From: Amblyornis subalaris | Taxonomy: Eukaryota > Chordata > Aves > Passeriformes > Ptilonorhynchidae | DNA: 64,000 nt | Direction of reading: 5' to 3' | NCBI GenBank assembly: GCA_018881555.1 | Contig: JACAXG010000093.1 | Location: 3,058,696-3,122,695 of the forward strand | In this document: positions 12,631 to 24,400 of the stretch, one piece after another | Layout: every line of letters begins with the position of its first letter | Numbering within the stretch: position 1 is the stretch's first letter | Translations under genes and position numbers: made by a program | Notes under the pieces: generated by a model | The model's database searches: none | What the model saw: only the letters and a program-made list of their open reading frames with translations | What the model was told of the DNA's origin: nothing

Positions 12631-12829
12631 CTATCCCCTGCCATGGGCAGGGACACCTCCCACTAGACCACGTGGCTCCAAGCCTCGTCCAGTCTGGCCT
12701 TGGCCCCATCCCTGGGAAGTGTTCAAGGTCAGGTTGGATGGGGCTTGGAGCAACCTGGTCTAGTGGAAGGTGGAACTGGATGATCTTGAAGGTTCCTTCC
12801 AGCCCAAACCATTCTGTAATTCTATGATT
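12631..12829. mobile_element. Two CR1 3' ends in inverted orientation
   Basis: The left part (about 12,631-12,703) is antisense CR1: CCCTGCCATGGGCAGGGACA, then the CCAGTCTGGCCTTGG block. The right part (about 12,704-12,829) is sense CR1: AAGGTCAGGTTGGATGGGGC, GAACTGGATGATCTTGAAGG, then the tail TTCTGTAATTCTATGATTG. The CCAAGCCTCGTCCAG stretch on the left is close to the reverse complement of CTTGAGC-type sequence on the right, so the RNA could fold back. It may be two insertions or one rearranged copy. Confidence 0.85.
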
Positions 12830-14279
12830 GATGTTTGTGCTCCTGTGCTACCTCTGTGTGCCATAAAAAGATGGCACAACAGTGCAAGTTGAGAGAGAGC
12901 TTAAAAGACAAGATGTTCTTCATATATTCACTTTTCTCTTACTTTTGTCTAACAGTGCATGTTATTTTGGAAAATCACCTATATTTCTTTTCATTTTCCA
13001 TCAGAAGCCGGGGGGAAAAAGCCCTAATACAGCTTTCTCTGCTCTCATTTTCTGGCTCATGGACTGTGGTCTTTAACAGGCAGTATTCAGAAGCTATTTA
13101 AATGTGTTACGTCAGGACTCTTTTTTTTCCTAAAGTGTTGTATTTAAGTACATTCCTTCCTTAAATAAATAAATAGCTGCTGGGCTATCATCGTGTCCGA
13201 GGGTTTGCAGGGAAATTTACATTTTGAAAGACACTGTTGGAGGCTAACACGGCCATGCAATTACTGTATGTAAATCACTTCACTTGTTTCCTAATCTTGC
13301 TGAAGATGAAGTACAATTTTTGTGCATGTGCCTCCCCCTCTCAAATTTCCTTAGACAATGAGGTTTTCTTGTCTTTTAATTGCTGACCATGATTTTTGTT
13401 CTGCCTAGGCTGATTGTATTTATTTTATTGTGGGGGACATTTAGCCTTGTGATTGTTTTGAGATTGGGTTGGCTGTAGAAATCATTGGGGATAGATTGAA
13501 GTTGGGTGCGCCACTAATTGCGTCTTCCATCCCACAAATGGAAGAACTGCTTTCTTAATTACAGCCTCGTGCGCAGGCTGGGGAGTATCTGCTTGTTTTC
13601 TGTGCCCCACACATCTGCTTTTCTCCATTTTATCCATCCCTGCCAAATCCTGCCACATTTTTAATAAGTCTTCTGAGTTGGGCATTTATTGCTGGTTGAT
13701 ACCACCATGGGCACCTGTCAGACAAAGATGGGGCAGTTCATGTCATTAGGGAGGAGTTCATTCATGGCATTACATTAAGCTGTGAGGAACTCTGATGAGC
13801 AGTAATTTCTCTGATTGTTATTAGTTTCTTTTGTAGGAAGTTTTCCTCCAGGGAGTAATCCAGGGAACTGAGATGGCTGGGGAAAAAAACTTTAATGGAT
13901 GCATTTGTCCATCAGAAAATGCACTCTGTCAGAGTTAAATACACTTTGCATATTGATTTTGTTTGAGGAAGTAAAGGGGGAAAGAGTTGCAGCCCCAACA
14001 TAATGAGCCATTTGTGTTTTCAGAATAAAATGATAACTTTTTTTCCTGATGTGACTTACTTTATTACCTGGTATTTCTCCCTGAAAGTGGAATGAGATGT
14101 AACAGAGGTAAAAAATCATGTGTGTGCCTGTAAATGTTGATCATGGAAATGCCGTTAGCTACTCGGGCTTTAGCTGCACTAACAGCTTAATTTTTGTTAC
14201 ATGAAATATTTTGACTGTACCAAGCTTCTGCCTCCGGAATGGAAGTTTTCTGCGTCTTCTAGAATGTTGCATTAATTTT
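12830..14279. other. Unannotated intronic DNA
   Basis: AT-rich DNA with no recognised exon, RNA gene or transposon. Confidence 0.45.
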
Positions 14280-14600
14280 TAATATGAGTGGGAATCGTGC
14301 TCTTTAGCATCCCTATGTTTAAAAAAAAATCAATTAATTATTGCTATAAATCTCAGCGATTACACTGCAGTTGTGCTGCTGGGAAATTGGCCATTAACTA
14401 CCAGGAAATCGCCGATCATCCCTTAGTTGGAATTCAGCTGTACCGACGCGAGGCTTTTCCTTTCAGAAATTAACTATCAATGTGATGCATAATTGATAAC
14501 CATTTATAATAATAACAATAATCTCCATGAAATTGTCATCTCGGCGTGCGGCGGCTTTGTTAGAGCCTTTACCCCTCGCGTGCTCAGCCTATTGCGTTGG
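14280..14600. promoter_or_regulatory. Candidate conserved non-coding element
   Basis: An AT-rich segment dense in TAAT/ATTA homeodomain-type cores (ATCAATTAATTATTGC near 14,330) that keeps many CpGs outside any island (AATCGCCGATCAT near 14,407, TACCGACGCGAGG near 14,440, CTCGGCGTGCGGCGG near 14,540). CpG retention in otherwise AT-rich intron often marks constraint or lack of methylation. This is composition-based inference only, since no alignment was possible. Confidence 0.3.
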
Positions 14601-16317
14601 TTAACTGGCTTTTCTGGGAAGTTATGGGAGTGCTTTTAGGAGAGCCAGCGCTGTGCAGAGGAATAAAATGCACAGGAGAAATGCCTCACTGGGCTACGTG
14701 AACCTGCGGAACCTGAGGTGCTCCAGAGGATGGGTGAAGTGTTGCTGTTGCTGCTCTGTAGAAGGGAACGCAAAACTCGAGGTTATGATCATTGCCCAAG
14801 GTCGACTTCTGGACATCAACTTGGATTTTCCTGGTGCAGATTTTTCTGGTCTTCTCTTGTGTCCTGCATTTCGTGAACCGGACTTTTTTTTTTAGTTTGT
14901 CATGAAAATTTTGTTTGCAAATGCTGCAGTGTGAAAATTCACTTACTGGGAAGGAGCTGTTCGGGGGTCAGTTTGAACAAGTGGTGCCAAGAGTGTGGTT
15001 ACTGCTGGCTTTTCAGAATTTCTTTAATTTTTTTAACCCTTTCCGGTGTATGCAGACAGAGAGGTTGAGACGTTGCAGGGTGATACAGATGGCCACTCAG
15101 GAGAGGATTTCTTGCTGTGTTTGTGCTCATGCCTGCCCTCCTCTTCCTGTCTCCTCCTGGCAAAGCCTCCAAAAATGTGGTGGTGCTTTGCTTTGTCTCT
15201 AGAAATCACAGATGTACACTAACTCTGTTCTTTTGATGCCTTTCAGTGGGTGGTGGATGGCTGGTGGGGGGCAAAGGCCTCTTTCTTGAGCAGGATCGCT
15301 CCTTGGGAAGGTTTGTGGCTTTTATCAGGGTCGTCTGTCTTCACCTTAAAATACAAAAGAGGATATTGAATCAGTCGTAGCATAAAATATTAGTGCACAT
15401 AGTGTTGAATTGTTGGAACTCATTGACAGCATGAGGTCTCTTCTTTCATGTCTTGATTCACAAATACTGTTGTACAACTTGCTTTGAAATACTCATACCT
15501 GGGTTTTACATCAAAAACTCAAACCTGGGTTTTACGAAAAGGCTTTTGGGCAGAAGTACCACAGCAGTACATTCACAGGCTGCAGCTGAGCTCAGGTCAG
15601 AGCATTCGGGGATTAAACAAACCTTTGACTCTCTGTATGGAGCAAAACACATCAGACCTGAGAGCATCCATTAAGGATCTTCCTCCGTGCCACCAAAACG
15701 CAGAAAACCTTTAGCTGTTGTCGCTTTGGAGAGCATTTCTTGTAAATCAGCCACACATGTGGCTTTGTGGATCATTTTATCTCACTGGCATTGAAAATGT
15801 GTGCACTGGAAACAGCGGCTCAGGCACCCGAAGTGTAATGTTGGCCCTTCAAGTATGAGGGCAAGGACAGGCTGTGGTGACAGCTGGAATATACATCAAG
15901 GTCTTCTTGCAAATTCAAGGTCCATTGATGGCTTTTACAGGGCAAGGTTTAAATAAGACATGAAATTGGTTTGTGTGAGACAGTACTGGCAGAGCAAAAA
16001 CTGCTTTGCCTTTTTTATGTGCACTCTAAGAATCTTTCAGCATCTGTGAGCCTACAAAAGAACCTCATGGATTTTATCCACTAGGAATAGCTTTTTAAGG
16101 CAGAAATAAAACTGGGAAGGCCATGCAGTGCTTGGGCCGTTCTTGCGTACAAGGCTGGGTTTGGTGACTGCAGGGAAGATAAAGAGGCCATAAGACTGAT
16201 TTGTAGTGCCAGATGTGTGGCTGGTGGGACGCTGCGGCTGGAAGCACCAACTTCCCAGGTGTCCTTTCCAAAACTTGCTTTGGTGTTGGGCACAGGCAGA
16301 TCTCCCCTGGCGGGCTG
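14601..16317. other. Unannotated intronic DNA
   Basis: No exon or transposon was recognised. A short duplication is visible at about 15,496-15,537, where ACCTGGGTTTTAC occurs twice 28 bp apart. Confidence 0.45.
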
Positions 16318-16460
16318 GAAATCCCAGACTGGTTTGGGTTGGAAGGGACCTTAATGCTCATCCTGTTCCACTCTCTGCAGTGGGCAGGGACACCTTCCAC
16401 TAGACCAGGTTGTGAGCCCCATCCACCCTTGGCCTTGAACAATTCCAGGATGGGAAGTCC
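16318..16460 (-). mobile_element. CR1 LINE 3' fragment, antisense, beside exon 2
   Basis: ACTGGTTTGGGTTGGAAGGG, then the GGGCAGGGACACCTTCCACT and TTGGCCTTGAACAATTCCAG blocks, identify an antisense CR1 3' end. It stops about 33 bp before the predicted exon 2 acceptor, so part of the branch-point region may derive from the element. Confidence 0.88.
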
Positions 16461-16493
16461 ACAAATCTGATGAATCCTCTCCTTTCTCTGCAG

Positions 16494-16595
16494 GATCCAC
16501 AGTGGCGGTATGCATGCCGATTCCTGTGAGTTTTCCTAAGTTCCTGGGGGACTGCTTTGCTTTTTGAGTCAGAAAGTTGCAAAATACCGTCAAGA
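16494..16595 (+). other. CTBP2: CTBP2 exon 2, 5' untranslated part
   Basis: The acceptor is a clear pyrimidine tract, CTCTCCTTTCTCTGCAG, ending at 16,493. Exon sequence then runs uninterrupted into the CtBP2 start codon at 16,596. Two short overlapping upstream frames lie in it: ATG at 16,510 to TAA at 16,539, and ATG at 16,514 to TGA at 16,567. Both end before the main start. The acceptor choice is inferred from the motif and was not tested against transcripts. Confidence 0.7.
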
Positions 16596-16653
16596 ATGGC
16601 ACTTGTGGATAAACACAAAGTCAAGCGGCAGCGACTGGACAGAATTTGTGAAG
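16596..16653 (+). CDS. CTBP2: CtBP2 N-terminal coding exon (CtBP2-L start)
   Basis: This exon codes for the first 19 residues of the transcriptional corepressor CtBP2 plus one base of the next codon. The translation begins MALVDKHKVKRQRLDR, which I recognise as the CtBP2-specific N-terminus (CtBP1 differs here). It holds the basic segment KHKVKRQR with Lys6, Lys8 and Lys10, the residues known in mammals to be acetylated and to control nuclear localisation. The start codon has A at -3 and G at +4, a strong context. The exon ends GAAG|gtaaga in phase 1. Joined to 62,686 this restores a Gly codon and reads [11 protein letters not shown], as expected for the family. RIBEYE transcripts do not use this exon. 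Confidence 0.96.
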
Positions 16654-16659
16654 GTAAGA

Positions 16660-19600
16660 GTGTGCTCTCATTTTTCTGACAGATGATTAGAGTAGAATAT
16701 CTAATTTTCCCTTGTTTCTTTCAGCACTTAGATATAAAGAGATCCAAATCCAGGGCTAGATTCCCTGTCCTCTCTGTAGGCTCAAAGTACATTCACACTG
16801 TTCTGGTTACTCACTTGGAAGTCACGTGTAGTCCTGTGAATAAGATTTTGGTTTAATTACCAGGTCTTCTCCTTTTACCCTAATTTCTACTGAAGTGGTC
16901 TGGTCAGTCCCAATTTAAAACATATGGACTATCATCCTGTAAGAAATTGATGGGAAATTTAAGAGTTGTTGTTGTTCTAATGCTTTTGAGCATGTTGTAA
17001 CAGCTTTTCTTTGGTTGGTGTGTGGGAGTCAGGCAGGTTTGCTGTAATTCTTCATTCATGGTGTGTTACAATGTTACAGCTCAGGAGACTTTTACCTTCT
17101 GGACAAATTTTCCAGCAGAAAAAGTTTTTAGGAAACATTTTCTATGGCAGCTCACATCGTGTAAGTTACTTATGACAGAAGTCAAGTGATGGCAAACAAG
17201 CTCTGACTTCTTGGTGTACACTCCAGTAATTCTCCAATGCTCACGCAAGTTTTGCCGTCAGCAACAAATGCAGAGCAGAGTGTTATTTTAGGGAGAATAT
17301 CCTACGTCTCTTCAGGAGTTCCAGTGTTCAGCTGCTCTTAAGGAGATGGATAGTGGCCTGCAGGGTAACAATTTGCAGTATTACTTGAATGCCAACAAGG
17401 TGAAATAGGATTTGGTGGTGGATGAAAGCACAGAGCTCACAGGGAAGCTCACACGTTTGAGGAAAATGTGTGGGGCTTTGTGGAGTTTCCAGTGAGGGTG
17501 AAATGTGGATCAGCAGGGCAAGGGTGGGTTTTGTCTTGATTTTTCTGTTACGTATTGCTTACTCGCGATTGCTGCTGTTTTAAACTTGTCGTAAGTTACT
17601 TACCTCTATTAATTTTGCTTTGTTACTTTTGGAAAGGGGGAGGCAAAGCACAGGAGATGAGTTAGGAAGGAGTATCCAGGGTACGCTGCGGTGTGGAGCT
17701 GCCTTCTTCTCCAACTGAATGTCATAAACACTCAGGTGTAGCACACTATCTCATCTTCAAAACTTACTTTGAACTTGACTTAAAAGAGTTCTATCAGCTG
17801 AGCCTGGATTTTCAAAAGCTGCCTTCCTGGTTTGATGTTTACCATCAGATCTAGTTGCTGAGTGTACGAGAAATTCAAAAGGACTGTACGACAAACCTGC
17901 TAACGGAGCTTTAGATGTGATTGAAGTTTAGATTACTTTTCTCTGATATATGAGCTTTTTTCTTCTTTCTTGGTCAAAAGATATTCTTTTCTAATCTGTA
18001 AATGTGCAGGAGACATAACTTTTTAAAGTATACTTTGTCGTTTGCCACTGGCTTTGTAATTTGATAGAAATGATTGAAGTCACCATTGCAAGACGCTGTT
18101 TTGTTGTATTTGTAAGCAACAGGTAAGGCCTGAGTGTGAGAAGCATTGTAAAAATTACCTTGAAAAATGCAAAAAGCTTAGGATTTGCCAAAAGACTACA
18201 CTTGCAGGACAGCTGAATATTATACAGGCCTTTCTGATGGCTATTTTTTATTATAGGCTCCTAGTCTTGGATTATAGCATAGAAAAGCACTGAAAGGGGC
18301 CATTCCAGCTGCTGTGAAATCACACTTTGAAAAAAAAAAATGACCATTTCTCTTGGGTTTGTCTTGAAAAGGTGTATGGAATAATCAGTGAAAGATGATG
18401 AGAAATTAGGGAACTACTTCAGCAGACTGAGGAGAGGAGTCTTTGCTAACAGAATTGTGTTCAGCGAGAGGAATCTACTGCTCCATCAAGCTGAGGGCAA
18501 TGTGGTCCAAAAAAGTTGCTTTTAATGATTTCCTGTTCTGTGGAAGCACTTAAGGAGCTTTTCCCTTTAAAAAGTGAATGGGATACAAAGCTGCATTTCC
18601 CTGATGAAAGACTAAATGTCTGGTAGCACAGAGGTGGATTTCTGTGCTTTTCCTGAAGTTGCATATACCATCCCTTTTACGATTCCCAACACAAACCCTG
18701 TCAGAGTTTGCTAGGAACGGACTTCATTCCATGCAGCAGGATGGTGGCAGGTCTGGAGGTGAAATATCCTCGGGCTGCATGTTGTAATCACTGTCCAAAC
18801 TGCCAGACAGATTCTTCTTCCTACGGGCTTGCTGAAACCATAACCAGACACATGTTGAGGGAAATGCCTTACAAACTGTCGTGGTATTAAAAGAGTTTAT
18901 TAAGGAGTTGCAGTGTTTCTATGACTCTGTTAAACGTGCATCTGGTGTGGAAAAATAATCCAAGCCATACAAGGAGGTGGTATCGTTTAAAAAGCCAGTT
19001 CACAGCCTTTACAGGCAGGTTTATGAGTCTTCCAAAGAGAGGAGCTGTGCAGTCTCAGTGCATTGCTCAGCTTCACCAGCTCCTCTGGTTTTGGTTTTTT
19101 TTAGTATATATTTATGACATCTCTGTATGACAGCGTTGCTTTTTGCTCTGAGCAGCCTGGTTTGAAGATGTGAGCTTTTTGACCAAGTCACAAATTTTGA
19201 TCTGTAGAGAAATATGGGTGGGATAAAGGTCCGGACTTGAGGGGATAAAGGAATTTCAGGGCAATAGCCTGCAGCAAAGGCATTTTGAATAGTCTGTCAG
19301 CAATTAAGCGGGTTGGTGATGCCCATCCGAGTGAAGTGAAGTTGGAGTGTGCTCACAAGTGGTCTTGGCTTACCCATTTCTTTCTCTTCTGGTTGTCCCA
19401 GAGACTTTGGGTGCCCATTCTGTAATTGGATCCATGTGGGTGGAAAGATGGACCCATTGAATGGCTGGGGCTTTTGCAAATAATATATGCAGAGTGGTTT
19501 ACATAATTCCTGTTTGTGGAATTGTGTCTTATTCCATAGTGGGTCAAAATATGCTTTAGAGGTGGAGCTGCTGGTGCTGTGTGGAGTCAGACTCGTCCAG

Positions 19601-21264
19601 CAGTCCCTCTTTTGGGTCCTGTTCCCACGAGCTTGTAATTTTGCCACATTTAGAATTTGTTTGAGCTGAAATTTTCCATTCCGTGATGGGTTTTTTACCT
19701 CGGGGTGAATGAAAAAATAAAAAGGAGTTCCAGCAAAAATTGTGGAGCCGTGTCCGAGTGGGAGATGGAGAGGGAGGGATGTTGGCTTTGCTGTGTGTGA
19801 AACAAAGCCGAGGCACAGTCCTGCAGCCATGGATGTGGAGCTGCCAGACCCGCCTGCTCTGCCTGGGATAAAAAGGGCCTGGATTTTGCAGCCAAGTTGC
19901 TGTGTGCAGGAGTGGGCCTGTTCCCAAACCCGGTGCAGTTTCCCAGCCTTTCAAAGCAATGGCAGCAAAAGCCCTCAGGGCAGAAGCTCACCTGCCTTTC
20001 ATTTAGGAAACAACAACTGAGAGATTAGATGTGATTTTTTTCTGTGCTACCTGTGGCAGAACAAAGTGTCTGACACTGCCTCCAAGAAACCCCAAACTTT
20101 GAAGACCATGGCACTCCTGGTGCATGGTATCCATCCCTCCCGTGGGACTCCAGCGCTCGCACACGGCATTCCCGGGCGAGGAAATAACTTGCAGCATCAT
20201 TTCTTCTGCTCGCTCAGCTGATCTTTATCCTGTGCTTCTGTCAATATGGTTAAACAAATATTCAACAACAGCGGGAGCTAGGCAGGGAGTGAGGAACAGA
20301 GGAGCAGCCCATCCGCAGTTGCTGGCTGTGCCTGTGGGAGCAGTCAGAGGAGAAGGTGCCGTGGCAGTGTCTCATTTCCTTGTTGAGTGTCAAAACTCAG
20401 CAGGGACAAGGCAGTAGTGGTGGCACATCCCGGATGCCGGATGGCAGCATTTTGTCTGGGTGCAAAACATGAGTTTCCCAACACCACTGAATTCCTCTCC
20501 GATGATCCCCAGGGCTGCCTCTGCTCCGGACCGTTGCGACTGCGCTAGGCTGTCTGCAACACCAGTGCCAAGGAATTGGAATGCCTGGCTTTATAGGTTA
20601 TAGTTTGCACTCACATTTATGAGTCAGTTAAGCTTTCAACATATGCCCCAAAAGTGGCAGCCCTGAGATGAGAAAGAAGCAAAGTGAAAAAATAATTGCA
20701 AGGCCAAGTGAGCCCAGACATTTTCTGACAGCTTTTGCTCCAGGATTTGTCATTATCCAGTGGGAAATCTTGTCCTTACACGTCAGTTTGTGCCACCAAA
20801 GTTGTCTGTACTTTGCAAAATAGAACTGTTTGCAGGGCAAACAAGCCATTCGTATTCTTTGTTTTCTCTCAGATCCTTTGATATGTCTGATGGCTGATAA
20901 ATGCCAGCACAGTCACATAATACTTTTCAGTGCTTAATGCACAAGTGTCTCGGCTTTTTGACTTACTGCCTTACAGTCTGAGTGGCACCCTGGTGTCCTC
21001 TTTGGCTGAGGCTTCTGTGGTGCTACCCATAATTCATACTTCCTGTGGGAATTCCTCATGTATTTACCTTCCAGCCACTGTAGTATCTGTGTGTGGCCTT
21101 GACTCTCCACAAATCCTCGTTTCTCAGTGGGAAGGTGATCCCGCTGTGGTTACTGAAGCCTCTTGGATGGATCTGTGTCCTTGATGCAATAATTTGTCTT
21201 GCACACCTTGAATAAGCACCTTCCCATGACACACTGTCCATTTGGGATCGTGGAATCATAGGGT
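16660..21264. other. Unannotated intronic DNA
   Basis: About 4.6 kb without recognised exons or transposons. A 177-codon minus-strand open frame at 19,297-19,830 shows no domain I know. It lies in ordinary-composition DNA and is discussed among the findings. Confidence 0.45.
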
Positions 21265-21428
21265 GGGTGAAGGGACTGCCCAGGGACGTTTGGAGTCCCC
21301 ATCCCTGAGGGTGTCCAAGGAATGCCTTGACATGGCACTCAGTGCTCTGGGCTGGGTGACAAGGTGGAGATCGGGCACAGGTTGAACTCCATGTTCTTGG
21401 AGTGCTTTTCCAACCTAAATGATTCTGG
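21265..21428 (+). mobile_element. CR1-like LINE 3' fragment, second subfamily
   Basis: The pattern GTCCCCATCCCTGAGGGTGT, GACATGGCACTCAGTGCTCT and TTTTCCAACCTAAATGATTC is a CR1 3' end of a different subfamily from most copies here. It shares the CAACCTAAAT ending with the copy at 52.1 kb. Boundaries are approximate. Confidence 0.7.
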
Positions 21429-21429
21429 G

Positions 21430-24400
21430 AGAGGGAGGAGGGAATTTGGGGTAGGAGTGGATGTTTTCAACATCACCAACGTTATCTCTGCTGTGGCTGC
21501 ATGAGGCTGGTTAACTCATTTCAGGGGTGGACAGAAATCTTGTATTCCATGTTTCCACCTGTGACAAAAGTCAATGCAAACCATGAACAGGGATATTTGA
21601 ATAAATATACTATGTATTTCTTTAATGTTTCCTCTGGTAAATACAAACCGGGATCTATGCCACAGGTGCTTTTTACCTCTCTATTTCAGTTTCTCCTCCA
21701 TAGCAGTGGACTTAATAATCACAATGTCAATTCTTGCTTATTGTGCTCTTTCTTATTGTTAAAAAACCCCAAACCAACCCTCAATAAAAGTGCCCCTGAA
21801 GAACTGTGATACTTCTGGCTTTTCAGCAGTGTTTGAACAGTGTGTCCCTGAGGTCTGGGCTCACACACCACTAACAGCAGACTGTGGAATAGGTTCTCAT
21901 TCAATAACCACAGTCCATTCGTGCTAAAAAATAGAGAAACCTTGCTCCTGGAACCAAATGGGAAAATATGCTTTAAAACTGCAGTTCTGGAAAGTGACTG
22001 CCTCCAATTCTTGCTGCTTTGTAATGTAATAGTAGCCAAAATGAGTACATTTGATATTTGGGTGGAGAAATTTTCTTCCATTCTTGCAAATTTGCACACC
22101 AAGTAGCATCTGATAATACTTATTTTTACTGCTTAGGCATAGACTCTTATTATCTCAGGAAATCCTTATCACCACTAGGCATTTGATGAGAAACAATGAG
22201 TTAAAGATGATATCAAGCACGGAAGAAACTGCTTGTCCTGAGTAAAAGTGACTTATTTAGAATAAATATAGACCTTTTTTATCTAGTGGATTTGAGTTTC
22301 TTTGTTCCATGGATATAAAACACAGTAAAAGGATTTCCCCCCCACAATAAAGCTTTTTATACTTTTTTTTTTCCAAGTTTCCACCTCAAAGCACATAAAC
22401 TATCAGGCTTTTAAGGAAGGGTTGCTTACCACATTTAGCCTAGAGAAAAAGCAGTATTAGCTTGTCAGATCCTCTGCCATTGCACCCTGTGCTGATTTAT
22501 GCAAACTAAAGATCTGTCTGGCTGCTCCTGATGTTTTGCTTTTCCAAGAGTCCAAATGAAGTTCTTTGGCCTCGATGGAGGTTGCAGGAAATTCTTCCAA
22601 TTCATACGAAAGCTGGATTACACCTCTTTTCATCAGTGAAAAGTAGTGCTCTTAATTACCCCTTTGCTGATAGAGGCATGGCAGGTTTGGGAATTACATG
22701 TCATTAATAGGTTTTGTTAAAATTTTAAGATTTTTTTTAAAAATTGGACAGAATCCTGTGGAAGAAGGAAGCTCAAGCAACCTCAGTGGGTTTACAGATA
22801 TTATTCAAGCTTATTGACCTTATTCCATGATTTTCAACTCTTCTGCTGTGCTGAATCAAGAACTCTCCATGCTTGTAATGGTCCTTCTTGTGCTTTGGGA
22901 TGGAGCTTGTATCCAGGGGTGTGCTGTTGTCCTTGCATGGATGCACAGGCTGCTCCAGTAGCTTCCAGTCCTGTGTGGATGTTTTTCCTGTACATTGACT
23001 CCTGTGACATTCCAGAGGAGAATGTGCATGACAAGATGTAGGGCTTGAGCCAGAAACGAAGCCAGCCTGACAAAATGCCCCAGGCATCCAGGAAAGAGTA
23101 AGACACATTTAGATAAGGTAACAGACAAAAATTCCATTAATTTGGTGTGCAACGTTTTTTACTAGATCTATAGCTCATCTGTTGCAGGAAGGAGAGCTCC
23201 CCTTTCCCTGGACTTGAGGCCCATATGCACCAAAATAGGGAAAACCACTTCTGTTGTGTTCTCCTTGTGTTTAAACCCACATTTATGGTAACTTAATATG
23301 TGTCTGACTCTTAATTCTGCCTTGTATTTTTCCATTTTCCCCAGCCTCCAGACGAGGTTCCGTGTAACACGCTTTACAACTTGGTGTCATTAATTAAGAA
23401 ACAATTACAGCTGATGGCTTCAATACCATCAACTTAATTTCCATCCTTACCACATTTCCCGTTTAAATTAACTGGTTTAGGGATTAACATGTTGTCATCG
23501 TATCCGGGGTTTTTTTCCTCCTTACTCTAAATCCTCCCCCGCATTTAAAGATTACTCAGAAAAGTGATAACATTCCCAGAATATTCACGGAGAAGGGGTT
23601 GTTGGAGCAGGGCCTCGGGGCAGCCCTGGCGCCTATTCCCAAGCTCCGGAATGTGGGAGCGCTGCAGAAGCTGCCTCCAGCATCCAGAGGGGTGGAAGCT
23701 GGCTGCTTCCAAATATGTGATGAGAAATGATCAGTCCTCGGGGACAGATGAGAACAGGATGGGTTTTCCTTCAAAATGCCAGAAAAAAAACTTATATCTA
23801 ACTGCTAAGTTACACTGTTTCAGGGACTGGACTATTTCAGGATCTGGACCAGTCTTTTTGAGTTTATTCTGATTTCCTGAATATTTACTGGTAAATATTT
23901 TGACAGGAGTAGGACATCTGGCTATACTAAAATAAAGCTGCAGGGAAACACATTACACAACTTTTCTTTTATATTTTTTGCTCTCCACAAACAGATGTAA
24001 TGGATCGAAGTGCCAAAACAGTGAAGGTTTTCATTATGGGTTTTCTATCTGAGAGCTCTCTTCAAAGAGCAAGTTTTGAGTTGGTTTTGCATTTCTTAAA
24101 ATTAAAGGACATTGATCATTTCTTGGTGACACTTTTATATAGCCCATTAGCTTAACACGATTAATTTGGTTTTTCTCTTTTTTTAGATTATCTTTTTAAT
24201 TTTTATTTAAAACAAAACACTCTCTGCTGCCATCTAGCACCTCAAAACTTAGTAATAAACAGGTTTAGTTCACAAAATAGCCTCAGTTATAGATTGACAC
24301 CCGTTTTTGAGAGAAGACAGTATTGCTGATAATGATGATACAGGTATTTGACTGACTCAGCAAATGAACATGTGCAAGGATGGTGAGGGAGCAGAGTAAG

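Larger units (their letters stand above)
936..16493 (+). other. CTBP2: Putative first intron of CTBP2
   Basis: If the exon at about 765-935 is real, this 15.6-kb stretch is its intron. It opens with gtgagc and closes with a pyrimidine tract and CAG before exon 2. It holds CR1 remnants, a degenerate 87-bp tandem repeat, a 24-base T run, a small CpG cluster at about 6,180-6,325 and a candidate conserved element at 14.28-14.6 kb, each listed separately. No coding exon was recognised. Confidence 0.4.
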
